A stretch of DNA of 64,000 nucleotides from JAGVIE01 sp964520905 (GTDB taxonomy: Bacteria; Bacteroidota; Ignavibacteria; UBA10030; SZUA-254): assembly GCA_964520905.1 (NCBI GenBank), contig CAZFQL010000001.1, forward strand, positions 186,001-250,000, given 5' to 3'. Shown here piece by piece: positions 25,710-35,862 of the stretch; within the stretch, counting starts at the first letter, position 1, and every line of letters starts with the position of its first letter. The translations under genes were made by a program, and so were the position numbers. The notes beneath the pieces were generated by a model. That model ran no database searches. It was not told the DNA's origin and saw nothing but the letters and a program-made list of their open reading frames with translations.

Positions 25710-27419
25710 ATGGCATACCTCGTTACAGCCCGCAAATGGCGGCCCATGGTTTTCGAAGATATCGTCGGACAGTCGCACATCGCTACAACGCTTCGCAATG
25801 CGATCTCTACCAACCGGTTATCGCATTCCTATATCTTCAGCGGACCACGCGGCGTGGGGAAAACAACAACTGCGCGTATCCTTGCAAAAGCAATCAACTG
25901 TTTACATTCTAAAAATATTAATCCGGATAACGAATGCGAGCTTTGCAGAGAAATAACCGAAGGTCGAAGCGTTAATGTTTTCGAGATAGATGGCGCTTCC
26001 AATCGCGGCGTAGAGGAAATAAGAAATCTAAGGGAAGCCGTTCGTTATGGACCGGCTAAGGGTAAATATAAAGTCTACATCATAGATGAAGTACACATGC
26101 TCACGAAAGAGGCGTTTAACGCGCTTCTGAAAACTCTCGAAGAGCCGCCATCTTATGTTGTGTTCATCTTCGCTACAACCGAAATCCACAAAGTACCTCT
26201 AACAATTCTTTCCAGATGTCAGCGTTTCGACTTCAGGCGTATAACTATCGACGAGATTACCGAAAGACTCCGGTTCATTGCAACCGAAGACCGTATCAGC
26301 ATCAGCGATGATGCGCTCTTTCTCATTGCAAGGAGAGGCGATGGATCCCTCCGGGATGCCCAGAGCATTTTCGATCAGGTCGTTTCATATTGTGGCGAGA
26401 AGATAGATGCGAAACAGATAATCGCAATGCTCAATATTGTCGATGAAGAAATCTATTTCCGCGTAACAGATTTGATCAAAACAAAAGACGTCAAAGCCGG
26501 ATTACTGCTTGTTCAGGAAGTTATTAACCGCGGTTACGATATAAGGGAATTTCTCAACGGACTGATGGAACACTTTCGTAACACGCTGGTATTGATTACG
26601 ACGAAATCTACTACCCTGATTGAAACATCGGAATATTATCGTAAACTGTATAATGAGGAGGTAAAAAATTTTTCCGAAATGGATCTTCTCCGTCTGATTA
26701 AAATTGCAAGCGAAACCGACGCGGCAATTCGCTGGAACCAGCAGCCCCGCTTGAAATTGGAAATAGGTTTGGTGCAGATGATAAAACTCGACAGCAGCAT
26801 AGAGATCAGCCAGCTTATAGAACAACTCCGAGAGTTAAAAAAAAACATTCTTAACCCGGCTGATAAAAAAACAATACTCTCTACCGAGATTTCTCCCCCC
26901 CAAGCAACGGAAGCTCCAATCAAAGGCACTGTAAAAGCATCGCCACCAACATTGCATGCAGAGCAGGTTGTTACGATGACAATACCGCTTTCCGAACCGT
27001 CGCAGGTATATCAGCGAGTTTCATTATCTTCATCGCTTTCCAACGAGGAAGCGTTCAGCAAATGGCCAGCGCTCGTTAATGAAACCCTGAAGCAGCGCAT
27101 CGCGTTGGGCACGATGCTCAGTGAAACATCGCTTGTAGAGGTTCGTGACGGCAGGCTCCGGATCGGCTGTCCCGATGATTTTCACCGCGATACATTGACG
27201 ATGAAACGTAATCACCAATTTTTACAAGAGCTTGCAGAAAAAATTTACGGCGCAAAAGTCCAACTCGATGCAATCATATCTCATACCGTTACGCCTAAAA
27301 ACCAAGCAAGCTACACCTCTACTCAACATGAGACTTCCGCTGAGCAAACGAAAACAAACCAGCATCCAGTAGTACTTGCGTTAATAAGGGAATTTGGAGC
27401 GAAACCAATCAATCGTTGA
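25710..27419 (+). CDS. dnaX: DNA polymerase III subunit gamma/tau
   Basis: A 569-residue clamp-loader ATPase. Walker A is [11 protein letters not shown], the zinc site uses the Cys pairs around [25 protein letters not shown] is Walker B, and sensor 1 and the arginine-finger SRC lie at ILSRCQRF. Domain III ends near residue 370; the remaining tau-specific part is a Ser/Thr/Pro-rich linker and a C-terminal domain that would bind the polymerase. At residues 376-379 an A9 run sits exactly where gamma would end (see the slippery-site feature). The stop is TGA. Confidence 0.95.
   Translation: MAYLVTARKWRPMVFEDIVGQSHIATTLRNAISTNRLSHSYIFSGPRGVGKTTTARILAKAINCLHSKNINPDNECELCREITEGRSVNVFEIDGASNRGVEEIRNLREAVRYGPAKGKYKVYIIDEVHMLTKEAFNALLKTLEEPPSYVVFIFATTEIHKVPLTILSRCQRFDFRRITIDEITERLRFIATEDRISISDDALFLIARRGDGSLRDAQSIFDQVVSYCGEKIDAKQIIAMLNIVDEEIYFRVTDLIKTKDVKAGLLLVQEVINRGYDIREFLNGLMEHFRNTLVLITTKSTTLIETSEYYRKLYNEEVKNFSEMDLLRLIKIASETDAAIRWNQQPRLKLEIGLVQMIKLDSSIEISQLIEQLRELKKNILNPADKKTILSTEISPPQATEAPIKGTVKASPPTLHAEQVVTMTIPLSEPSQVYQRVSLSSSLSNEEAFSKWPALVNETLKQRIALGTMLSETSLVEVRDGRLRIGCPDDFHRDTLTMKRNHQFLQELAEKIYGAKVQLDAIISHTVTPKNQASYTSTQHETSAEQTKTNQHPVVLALIREFGAKPINR
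26835..26854 (+). promoter_or_regulatory. Predicted dnaX frameshift/slippage site
   Basis: Nine consecutive A (26837-26845) are read TTA AAA AAA AAC. A -1 shift, or one extra A in the mRNA, gives Lys-His-Ser then TAA at 26852-26854. This would make a 381-residue gamma-like product ending just after domain III. In Thermus an A9 run makes gamma by transcriptional slippage; in E. coli an A6G run does so by ribosomal frameshift. The analogy is inferred. Confidence 0.55.
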
Positions 27420-27593
27420 TTCATTCTAAGAAGTAGTAGTTTTGCATTTTCCACATTTGCTTTTTAAATCAATTTTCTAAATATTTAATTAGCAATCTAA
27501 CTAATCATCAAAAAATATCGATTATTGATACTGAATAAATATTATCGTTCTCTATAGCACTGTTTCAAGAAAATATTTTTATGAGGTAATGAT

Positions 27594-28658
27594 ATGAAGG
27601 TATCAATTTTTGTCGATAGAAAAATGCATCTTAAAACTCTTTGCATTCTTATCCTTTTCGTCGGTTCCTCTCCCGATATTATTGCGGCATCCAAAGCAAA
27701 ATACGCTGGTGAATTCATTGCCATCGGTGTAGGCGGGCGGGCGCTTGGACTTGGCGGTGCGTATTCTGCCATAGCCAACGATATAACTGCCGGTTACTGG
27801 AATCCCGCAGGACTTTCTTCTCTTATGTATCCGCAAATTTCACTTATGCACGACGAGCGCTTCGCCGGATTGGTAAACTATGACTATGGTGCAATCGCTA
27901 TTCCGGTAGGATCGGTTACAACATTTGCCGTTAGTGTCATCCGTCTGGGTGTGGATAATATACCTAACACGCAAAACGCAGGCATCGATGTGAACGGAAA
28001 CCCGTTACCGCCGGATCAATGGCAGAACTTCGATCATCTCGATCAGAGCCGCATCACTTATTTCAATAGTGCAGATTGGGCATTCTATCTGTCGTACGCG
28101 AAGAAAGTGAAAGACAATTTTTCTTACGGCGCAAACCTAAAAGTAATACGCCGTGAAATGGGGGAAGCCTCGGCAACCGGGATCGGGTTTGATGTTGCGG
28201 TAAAATACTTGCCTTACGAAAATATCGCGCTTGGCGTTAATCTTCAAGATGTTACTACAACGCTTATTGCCTGGAATAACGGCACGAATCAGCTTGTCAC
28301 CCCGACGCTTAAGATTGGATCTGCATATTTCATCGATGCATTGAGCGGTCGGTTTACGCCCGCTTTCGATGTCGATGTGAGATTCGAAAACAGAAAATAT
28401 TCTTCCAACGCACATCTTGGTTCTATGAGTTTCGATTTCCACGGCGGTCTTGAATTTGATTTTAAAAATCTTGTTGCGCTTCGTGCGGGCTACAGTGATA
28501 TAGGATCGCTCAATTTCGGCGTCGGTATTCATCTTCCGAAATTCAACGTCGATTATTCTTTTGTCAAATTCAATAATGACGATCAATTGGGGAACACTCA
28601 CCGTATCTCGTTGACGTTTACGCTTCAAGCCGATCAATTCAAGCGGAGCATCGAGTAA
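27594..28658 (+). CDS. PorV/PorQ-family (UPF0164-like) outer-membrane protein
   Basis: The 354-residue protein has a signal peptide ending near IIAASKAKY, then VGGRALGLGGAYSAIANDIT and GYWNPAGLSSL, the hallmark N-terminal region of PorV/PorQ-family barrels. The rest is amphipathic strands. PorV shuttles T9SS cargo to the surface attachment complex; this paralog could do that or another outer-membrane task. The ATG has GAGGT at good spacing. A lipoprotein gene follows by three bases. Confidence 0.78.
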   Translation: MKVSIFVDRKMHLKTLCILILFVGSSPDIIAASKAKYAGEFIAIGVGGRALGLGGAYSAIANDITAGYWNPAGLSSLMYPQISLMHDERFAGLVNYDYGAIAIPVGSVTTFAVSVIRLGVDNIPNTQNAGIDVNGNPLPPDQWQNFDHLDQSRITYFNSADWAFYLSYAKKVKDNFSYGANLKVIRREMGEASATGIGFDVAVKYLPYENIALGVNLQDVTTTLIAWNNGTNQLVTPTLKIGSAYFIDALSGRFTPAFDVDVRFENRKYSSNAHLGSMSFDFHGGLEFDFKNLVALRAGYSDIGSLNFGVGIHLPKFNVDYSFVKFNNDDQLGNTHRISLTFTLQADQFKRSIE

Positions 28659-28661
28659 TCG

Positions 28662-29210
28662 ATGAGAGATCGCCTTCTTCTTCTTATTCTTTCAATCATC
28701 CTTGCATCGTGTGCCGCTAAACTTCCGTACACATCAAATATTCCGCTGACTCGGCAAATATTTCATTCGCGCGACGGCGTGCTTGGAGGCAGAATTCCTC
28801 AGGGATGGTTCTCATCAACTGAAGATACATTGGCGCCGGCTGTATTGGTTTGGCTTATTAAGGAAGATTTTTCTGCTACCCTAACATTGAAAGAATTAAT
28901 CCCCGATCAGCTTGCTAAACAACAGATAAACAAAGAAGGATTAAAGCTTTTGGCTGAGATTAGCTCAAAATTTCAAACAGAAAGCTTCTCAGGACAGGTA
29001 ATAGCATTCCAAGAGTTCGATATCAGGGGAAGAAAATTTTGCGGTTATGAAGTTGGAGCCGGGAGTGAACGAAAACGTCTTGTAGTTTTTGCCGCTGGCG
29101 GAAAATATTATGAGTGCGAGATACGAACAATGAAGGGCCTTTGGACCGCCACAGAACTTACGCACCTTTTCAATACACAGCAAACAGTTCTTTCATCTCT
29201 CACCTATTGA
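28662..29210 (+). CDS. Hypothetical lipoprotein
   Basis: A 182-residue protein with a short lipoprotein signal peptide (LLLLILSIILASC, lipid at Cys17). The mature part shows no known domain; it has an alternating beta-strand pattern around GRKFCGYEVGAGSERKRLVVFAAGG, similar in feel to small PsbP/MOG1-like folds, which is only an impression. Tight linkage suggests it works with the PorV-like protein. Confidence 0.65.
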   Translation: MRDRLLLLILSIILASCAAKLPYTSNIPLTRQIFHSRDGVLGGRIPQGWFSSTEDTLAPAVLVWLIKEDFSATLTLKELIPDQLAKQQINKEGLKLLAEISSKFQTESFSGQVIAFQEFDIRGRKFCGYEVGAGSERKRLVVFAAGGKYYECEIRTMKGLWTATELTHLFNTQQTVLSSLTY

Positions 29211-29214
29211 AAAT

Positions 29215-31413
29215 TTATTTTGTTCTTAAGACAAACACGCCGTTCCAATCATCCGGCGGAGGCGATGCTTTAAATATATGTGATCGCTCGATGTATATTT
29301 GAGACGGGTAGTCGTTAGGAATTAATTCCAGAGATTTCCCGAACATCTGAACCGCCCGATCCCATTCCCGCTGTCTATACAATTGAAGAGCACTGCAATA
29401 AACTTCGATGAATTTCCGTTTGTCGGATGTAACACCATCCTCAACCGTTCCAATAAGCTCATATACACGGATTGGCTCTGTCTTTCCGGCTACAACAAGT
29501 AAATCAAGTTCCCTTGCATAAACATGGCTTTGAACTTTTCTATATGTGTTTTCGCTGATCATCAGACGGGTCTTATACTGTTTATTCGCACTTTCGAGTC
29601 GAGCGCCTAAATTCACGCTATCCCCGATGACGGTATAATCGAATCGGTTAGCACCGCCCATATTACCTACGATAACTTCGCCTGTATTGATGCCGATACG
29701 CGTATTGAGTATGGGTTTTCCTTCAAGCTGCCAAAGCTTAAACAGGCCGTTTAGAGTACTTTGCATTTGTACTGCTGTTTTACATGCACGAAGAGCATGA
29801 TCATTTTGCGGCACGGGCGCTCCCCAGAAAGCGACGATAGCATCGCCCTCGTATTTATCGAGTGTTCCATCGTTGTGTAGGATAATGGCTGTCATCGAAT
29901 TTAGGTATTCGTTTAATATAGCAACGAGAGATTCCGGCGCCATTTTTTCCGATATCTGCGTAAAGTTTTCGATGTCGCTGAAGAATATCGTTAGTTCTTT
30001 TCTCTCGCCGCCCAATCTTAATTTTTCAGGATGGGCAACCAATTCATCGACTATGGTAGGGTTTACATAACGGCTGAACATACTCTTGATCATAATTTTT
30101 TGCTTGCGCTCTGCTACATAGTTGTAAACAGTGCTTCCGATATAGCTGATGATGATTGCAAGGAACGGACTCATCATATCGGCAAGGATATTTTTATCGA
30201 TGAACAGTTTAAGAGATATCCAATATATGATGTAGATCTCTGCGAGTATAATAGCAACACCGAATACTTCTATAAGAGCGCTGAACTTCGTGCGGATAGC
30301 TTTAAGTCTCTCGGTGAAAACAAAGGTGAAGAGAGTCAAACCGAAAACAACAAATGCCGTCATCCAGAACGGTTCCCGCGTGATGAAATTACCGTCGATG
30401 ACGCTCTGGATTACATTCGCGTGCATCTCGACACCGTACATCATTTTATTTCCCTGCTTATCGTTAAGCAGCGGAGACAGGAATAAATCTTTATCTTCCG
30501 GGACTCGTGATCCTACGAGTACAATCTTTCCGTTCAGTATGCTGTCGTGCATAATTCCATAATCGGGATTATCGAAGGTGTTGATATCGGAATTATATTC
30601 CAGCTCTTCGGCGGTTTTGAAATCACTGTCGTCAAGAATATCTGTGATGTTGATTATTCGGAAGGTGCTGTCGGGTCCATAATAGTTGATGAGAAACGAT
30701 CGTCGATCGTATTGAGGAATCGTTTTGGTATAATAATAAAAATAGTCATCGCTTAGACTCGATGTATAAGATCTATCGAGATTATAATAGGCGTTCAGCA
30801 CAGCCATGGAAAATGCGGGAATAAATTTCTCCTGGTTGTCATCGTAATACAAAGGCATGTAGCGCCGGCATCCGGCATCCATGTCTTGAGGGATATTTGC
30901 TATGCCGAAGCCGGTTGTAGTATCGATAAACCTATTATAGTAGCTTGGATTTTGTTCGTGTATGGTGAATTGAAATCTTTCCGATTTCAACCTGCCTGCG
31001 AGAACAATATTCCCGGATTCTTTGATTTCCCTTCGAAAATTCTCATCTTCAATTTTATCCGTGTCGTAACCGGGAGAAAGAAGAATATCAATGCCGATAA
31101 CTTTTGCTCCGGCACGATTCAGATTTTTCACCAGCCGGGTGTAATACGATTGCGGCCAAGGCCATTTTGCAGGCAACGATTTAAACGATTCACCGTTGAT
31201 ATCAACGACGACAACTTTTGAATTATTTTTCAATTTATAGTTGGCTCCGCGTTGCTGGAATCGCAGATCGATAAGGGAAAGTTCGGCGCTTTTAAGCGGA
31301 GGAAATTCGAATAAAATATTTTGTGTCAACAATAGAACAAATACAGCGACAAAAATACTTATGCTAATGTGAAGAAAAAATAATCGGACTGGTTTGGACA
31401 GCATTTGTGCCAT
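29215..31413 (-). CDS. CHASE2-domain class III adenylate cyclase
   Basis: The 732-residue protein has an N-terminal membrane helix, an extracellular CHASE2 sensor (~35-350, with VVVVDINGESFKSLPAKWPW and NGKIVLVGS), three membrane helices (~355-440), and a cyclase domain (~475-640). Metal-binding Asp are in FFSDIENFT and YEGDAIVAFWG; Lys in DKYEGD and Asp in VIGDSVNLGARLE favour ATP, so cAMP is the likely product. The C-terminal ~70 residues are TPR-like. It ends the operon of secreted, FecR and outer-membrane proteins, so it may read an envelope signal. Confidence 0.9.
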   Translation of the reverse strand: MAQMLSKPVRLFFLHISISIFVAVFVLLLTQNILFEFPPLKSAELSLIDLRFQQRGANYKLKNNSKVVVVDINGESFKSLPAKWPWPQSYYTRLVKNLNRAGAKVIGIDILLSPGYDTDKIEDENFRREIKESGNIVLAGRLKSERFQFTIHEQNPSYYNRFIDTTTGFGIANIPQDMDAGCRRYMPLYYDDNQEKFIPAFSMAVLNAYYNLDRSYTSSLSDDYFYYYTKTIPQYDRRSFLINYYGPDSTFRIINITDILDDSDFKTAEELEYNSDINTFDNPDYGIMHDSILNGKIVLVGSRVPEDKDLFLSPLLNDKQGNKMMYGVEMHANVIQSVIDGNFITREPFWMTAFVVFGLTLFTFVFTERLKAIRTKFSALIEVFGVAIILAEIYIIYWISLKLFIDKNILADMMSPFLAIIISYIGSTVYNYVAERKQKIMIKSMFSRYVNPTIVDELVAHPEKLRLGGERKELTIFFSDIENFTQISEKMAPESLVAILNEYLNSMTAIILHNDGTLDKYEGDAIVAFWGAPVPQNDHALRACKTAVQMQSTLNGLFKLWQLEGKPILNTRIGINTGEVIVGNMGGANRFDYTVIGDSVNLGARLESANKQYKTRLMISENTYRKVQSHVYARELDLLVVAGKTEPIRVYELIGTVEDGVTSDKRKFIEVYCSALQLYRQREWDRAVQMFGKSLELIPNDYPSQIYIERSHIFKASPPPDDWNGVFVLRTK

Positions 31414-31420
31414 GTGCTAA

Positions 31421-33859
31421 TCAGAGGTCTGCACGCAGTATCAGGTTCCAGACAATATCGGTATTGGTGTTCGAAGAGATGTACATCTTTTTATTGAAAT
31501 AGCAATTAAATTGCGTCTGAGCGCTGAGATTCTTCCAGAAATAATATTGTGCCCCGGCATTCACCAGCACCCGCTGGATGTCGCCGAATGTCGGACTCAA
31601 CGAACTATTTAAGCGAAGTTTATCGTCAAGTAAACGGTACTGCCCATTCGCGTAAAGAGTAGTGTAGGTTAAACTTGCCGGAACGCCCGGCGCACCGCCT
31701 GCGGAGACAAATTTATTCGAATTAACCGTAAGACTAACAATTGTTTGGAATGGAATGTTGAATTTTGATATTGCGCTTAATGTTACAGCGGTGCCGCGCG
31801 TATCGAGATCCCGGATTGTATTATCGTTTTTTACGGATGTGCTGACGCTCAGCATGGTATTATGACGAATACCGAATAAAAATTCTTTTCCGATCTGTAC
31901 AAGTATACGATTTGTTTTATCGTCAATTGCATAAAGTGAATTGTCTATCTTCATGTCATTGTTGTTAGCGTTACGCAGATAGGCGACACTGATATTCGGG
32001 AAATTGATGCTCGGATAGTATGAAATTCCGATATTTGCCGTTGTACTCGTTGTTGTGGAAGCTTTTATTTTAGTCGTGTTATCCTGAAGTCGTTCAAAAC
32101 CGCCAGAGAGGAATAACTGATTTCCGATGAGGCGCTGTCGGTCTGAAATGTTATATCCGACCACATCGGTTCGCAGAAAAGATTGTCCGAACGATTCGTA
32201 ACTTGCACCGTGCCTGAGATAGTTAAACCTGAAATTATTATCGAAGTAATTTAAAGCTATTCCTGCTTCATACGAGAGCGTTGGAAGGTTTTTCATTGCT
32301 AAGGGAATCAGATGCTCGTTCACCGTTATGACCCGGGAAAATACATCGCGTATGCTGCTGATAGTATTTCTGTCTGATTCTGCATAGTCCGGTTCGGCGA
32401 AAATACGATCAATATCCGCATTGCTGAACGATCCCTTTGATATATCTTTGTTGGTCGCGCTAAAAGCTGCCTGTCCCGTGATCTCAATATTTCTGTGGTT
32501 GAAAGCTAATAAGAAATCCGATGCAAGCACAATGTTTTCCATCGGTCTAATTCCGTATTCAATTGAATTCTTGTCGTCAGACGATTTTAAAAAAGTAAAT
32601 CCTAGATGGGAATCGTCCCTCCGACCAAAACCGGTCCTGACAACAAAGAGGCGGCGGTCAAAAGTTCCGGGATTCACCTTAACCCATCTCTTGCCGCTTG
32701 CCGTGGAATCATAAAGTACAAATGTTGCATTAGTATTATCGGAATTTTGTTGTGCAATCAGCATGCTGTCCGGGAAAGGTGTGCCGATTACGCTTCCGAT
32801 GCGCCGTGTAACAGATCCGGTTGCGATATCGACATTAAATTTTCCTAAGTCTAAACTTCCCACGAATCCCCAGATGCGTTTGCCGTTCATGATTAGGTCT
32901 GGGAATACGGGATAACTATCTCCGTACCCAAGCTTTATCCATGGCGACTCCCCGCCGATAAAAAATCTGTTTTGAGGTTGTAAATAATTTTTTTCTTCGC
33001 TGGTGATGTACAGATTTCCTCGAACACGAAATTCATTATAACTGCCCTTTGCTGTTATCGTTGCGCGATTATAAGACGCAGTGTTGTCCGATATATTTTC
33101 CTGTCGGGTTTCAATCTGTGCCGAAGCTCCATAAAGCCATGGAGAAAATACTACAGCTGGCTTTTTTTCAGCCATGCCTGATACTGAAAAGCTCCAATCG
33201 TAGCTATCAATCTCTTTTCCCGATGTATCGAATAAAACAACACGTACTGTGTGAGTACCGGATTCAAGAAAGATTGAAGCATTCTCCGGTCTGAGCACGA
33301 AAATATCTCCCGCTCGCACGGAACTATTCGATAAATCGATATCATCGAGAAAAACTTTTGTCAAATTCATACTGATCAAACTGTCATCCTGCGATACTGA
33401 AAATGAGATCAGTACATCATTTGGTGCAAGCTTATCCTCCTTATCCGGACTCAAAATAACAAAATCATATGGTTTGATTGGAATATCCTGTAAAGAAATC
33501 CGAAACGGTTGTTGCTCGGGATTCTCGATGGGATACGTTTCCGGATCGGTTTTACCGGTTAATGTCAGGATGAAGTAATATTCAAGAAATGGAGGGAGGA
33601 TTATTTCCGCAGGCAGAGTTATAGATGCGGAATTTCCGATGACGGGCATTTCGCTCCGCTTGAAGTCGCGCTCACCGAATTGTCTATATGCGATTTCAAT
33701 ACGGTCTATCTGGTTGGATTGAAAAAGATCGACCTGGATAGTCAATGGTTGGCTGGCATTGGCAATGCCTACATTAACTTTCGTTATTTTGTCGCTTACC
33801 TGTGCAATAGCAACCTGCACAACGAGGCAACATAACGCAGCAAAAAATAAATTACGCAC
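31421..33859 (-). CDS. Large predicted outer-membrane protein of the FecR-CHASE2 operon
   Basis: An 812-residue protein with a signal peptide (MRNLFFAALCCLVVQVAIAQ). The first ~230 residues look like two beta-sandwich domains (for example VQVDLFQSNQIDRIEIAYRQ). The remaining ~570 residues are a series of amphipathic strands with aromatic ends, such as IGKEFLFGIRHNTMLSVSTS, ending LILRADL, which fits a large barrel. No named family is recognised. It lies between fecR-like and cyclase genes with short gaps. Confidence 0.7.
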   Translation of the reverse strand: MRNLFFAALCCLVVQVAIAQVSDKITKVNVGIANASQPLTIQVDLFQSNQIDRIEIAYRQFGERDFKRSEMPVIGNSASITLPAEIILPPFLEYYFILTLTGKTDPETYPIENPEQQPFRISLQDIPIKPYDFVILSPDKEDKLAPNDVLISFSVSQDDSLISMNLTKVFLDDIDLSNSSVRAGDIFVLRPENASIFLESGTHTVRVVLFDTSGKEIDSYDWSFSVSGMAEKKPAVVFSPWLYGASAQIETRQENISDNTASYNRATITAKGSYNEFRVRGNLYITSEEKNYLQPQNRFFIGGESPWIKLGYGDSYPVFPDLIMNGKRIWGFVGSLDLGKFNVDIATGSVTRRIGSVIGTPFPDSMLIAQQNSDNTNATFVLYDSTASGKRWVKVNPGTFDRRLFVVRTGFGRRDDSHLGFTFLKSSDDKNSIEYGIRPMENIVLASDFLLAFNHRNIEITGQAAFSATNKDISKGSFSNADIDRIFAEPDYAESDRNTISSIRDVFSRVITVNEHLIPLAMKNLPTLSYEAGIALNYFDNNFRFNYLRHGASYESFGQSFLRTDVVGYNISDRQRLIGNQLFLSGGFERLQDNTTKIKASTTTSTTANIGISYYPSINFPNISVAYLRNANNNDMKIDNSLYAIDDKTNRILVQIGKEFLFGIRHNTMLSVSTSVKNDNTIRDLDTRGTAVTLSAISKFNIPFQTIVSLTVNSNKFVSAGGAPGVPASLTYTTLYANGQYRLLDDKLRLNSSLSPTFGDIQRVLVNAGAQYYFWKNLSAQTQFNCYFNKKMYISSNTNTDIVWNLILRADL

Positions 33860-33929
33860 AGTCCTATTATCGTTAATTGAACGTATTCACAACGATGACA
33901 AGATACGAAAAATACAATTAATACGCATT

Positions 33930-34637
33930 TTATTGTTGCTTATATCGCAACTTCAATTCTTTTTTATTGCCCTTCGAATCCTGCATTTCAAGCTTCAACT
34001 CGTTTATCTTAGCGTCTGAAGCCGCAGTGATTGCATCGGCAAGTTCTTCTTCTGTTGCAATCCTGGAATAAACGGAGCCATCCTCATTAGAAAACCCGAT
34101 TGACCCAGCATTAACGTCTGTTTCATTACCGGAGATTTTGTTTTTAAGATTGACGCGTCCTTCAGTAACAACAAGTGTATCATGTCCTTGTCCGCCGCTC
34201 CACTTTCCCTTTGTACCGCGGATAGATGCAACCGAAGTCGGTGATGTGAGACGAAACAGTTCCGCCTTTTGTTTCTGCACTTCGAATTCTAACGAACCTT
34301 GAGTTAAATGATTTTCCTTTATGAATGAATTTTGTTTGCCCGTGCCATTCATCGTCAGAATGGATTGTTCTCTCAAGCGCACGATGCTTTTATCCTTAAA
34401 CTTAATCAACGCAAGCGATCCCTTTCCTGTCTGAACCTGATCGCCGACGAATAATACATCGCCGGTGCTTGCCGGCATATAATCGTTTTGAGAAGATTTT
34501 TTCTTGACATCTTTAATAGTCTTCTGAATAACTGCAAGATCGATATTGCCGGCGGCAATTATAAAGTTAGACAATAAAGAACTCGTTAAAAGTATAAGAA
34601 TTAATGATTTTAAAATATATGAATGTCGGTTTTTCAT
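33930..34637 (-). CDS. FecR-domain secreted protein
   Basis: The 235-residue protein starts at 34637, six bases downstream of an ATG that sits too close to AAAGGAGA to be used. A signal peptide ends around NFIIAA. The FecR core contains GDVLFVGDQVQTGKGSLALIKFKDKSIVRLREQS and SPTSVASIRGTKGKWS, the typical jelly-roll of FecR proteins, but no TM or anti-sigma N-terminal domain. It is probably a periplasmic sensor or structural partner of the cyclase system. Confidence 0.82.
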   Translation of the reverse strand: MKNRHSYILKSLILILLTSSLLSNFIIAAGNIDLAVIQKTIKDVKKKSSQNDYMPASTGDVLFVGDQVQTGKGSLALIKFKDKSIVRLREQSILTMNGTGKQNSFIKENHLTQGSLEFEVQKQKAELFRLTSPTSVASIRGTKGKWSGGQGHDTLVVTEGRVNLKNKISGNETDVNAGSIGFSNEDGSVYSRIATEEELADAITAASDAKINELKLEMQDSKGNKKELKLRYKQQ

Positions 34638-34663
34638 GGTCATTCTCCTTTATCAATCAATTA

Positions 34664-35734
34664 TTACTCAAAGCTCAATTCGATAGAATCGCTCATTGAA
34701 CGTAATTCGTTCAGTAGTTTCAGTAAATCTTCTTTTGAGTAAGTGCGGCCATTAAGCAAATATGTTCCTGTGAGGATATAATTATCTCTTTCGATATCCT
34801 GAAAAATCTTCGGATATCTATTGCCATATGTATCTTTGAGATATGTAAGAATAAAATCTTCCGAACGAATCTGCGGAGAGCTTGAAACTGTAAAGAGACG
34901 TATCGGACTTGAGACTTCCACATCTGTCCCGCCCGGTCCGGCCGTTTTACTTACAACTTTCCAAGCGTAGGTTTTTCCGAACTCAAGATGACGTCCGCCT
35001 GAATAAAAAAATGAATTTTGTCCCACTAATTCTGTTTCAACCATCAGCGGCTCATGAGATATTGCCTCTTCGCGTGATTGCTCGGGGTTCTTTTCTGCAA
35101 CTGTTAATACAGCTCTATTCCCGTCGTGGAAGAATTCAAAGAGCGGAAATTCATTTGTCATTTCACCTTCCTGCGGAGAAAGGAGATCGACTCTTGATGA
35201 ATTTAGCAGTACGATATCAATCGGTGGACCGAGAAATGGAATATTATCAGAGCAGATGATTGCAATTTGGAATCTATATATCCCAGCGGGAAATTTACCT
35301 GTTGCAAGGGCGACATCTTGTACATCTTCTTTTGCGCGTGAGTCGAGCTTGAATTCTTGTCTCTGAATAGAACGTCCGATATCTAAATTTGTGTATGTCG
35401 CGCCTACCGGTGAAACGAAGAAACTCTTGGATGTAAAATCGGCGGCATTGGGATATGTGCTGCCATTTGCGAGATTTATATTCAATATAATGCGCAGTCG
35501 CACTGTATCACCGCGCGCGCTCGGACCTAATCTCACCGTAAATAACAATGTCGTGCTCTCAAAATGATCAAAGTCTATGTCGGCGATTGTCAGTTGTTGA
35601 ACCGGGGCGGGTATAATATCAATAATAGATGTCTCACACTGTGCCTGTATTTCTGTGGTGATGGCAAAACTGAGTATTGTCAAGATTAGAAAAACAAACG
35701 GCAGTATGGCAATATTAAAACACTTCATTTTCAT
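34664..35734 (-). CDS. Secreted hypothetical protein, first gene of the cyclase operon
   Basis: A 356-residue protein with a signal peptide ending EIQAQ. The mature part is beta-rich, with an Ig- or fibronectin-like region ending in GKTYAWKVVSKTAGPGG, a segment common in FN3-like repeats. The C-terminal ~60 residues are alpha-helical (EDLLKLLNELRSMSDSIE). No catalytic motif is seen. It heads the operon behind a good promoter. Confidence 0.6.
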   Translation of the reverse strand: MKMKCFNIAILPFVFLILTILSFAITTEIQAQCETSIIDIIPAPVQQLTIADIDFDHFESTTLLFTVRLGPSARGDTVRLRIILNINLANGSTYPNAADFTSKSFFVSPVGATYTNLDIGRSIQRQEFKLDSRAKEDVQDVALATGKFPAGIYRFQIAIICSDNIPFLGPPIDIVLLNSSRVDLLSPQEGEMTNEFPLFEFFHDGNRAVLTVAEKNPEQSREEAISHEPLMVETELVGQNSFFYSGGRHLEFGKTYAWKVVSKTAGPGGTDVEVSSPIRLFTVSSSPQIRSEDFILTYLKDTYGNRYPKIFQDIERDNYILTGTYLLNGRTYSKEDLLKLLNELRSMSDSIELSFE

Positions 35735-35809
35735 AGATACTCCATTTTTGGTGCCATTATAATTTATGCAAAAGTATAATAAATTCTCTGTATTTAATCA
35801 ATACCCAGT

Positions 35810-35838
35810 ATAATATAGAACACATCCCATAAACTCAA
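35810..35838 (-). promoter_or_regulatory. Promoter of the secreted-FecR-barrel-cyclase operon
   Basis: On the minus strand TTGAGT (35833-35838), 17 bases, TATTAT (35810-35815), 76 bases ahead of the first ATG. No overlapping hairpin is apparent. Confidence 0.55.
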
Positions 35839-35862
35839 CGTGTGTAATATCACTAAATGCGC

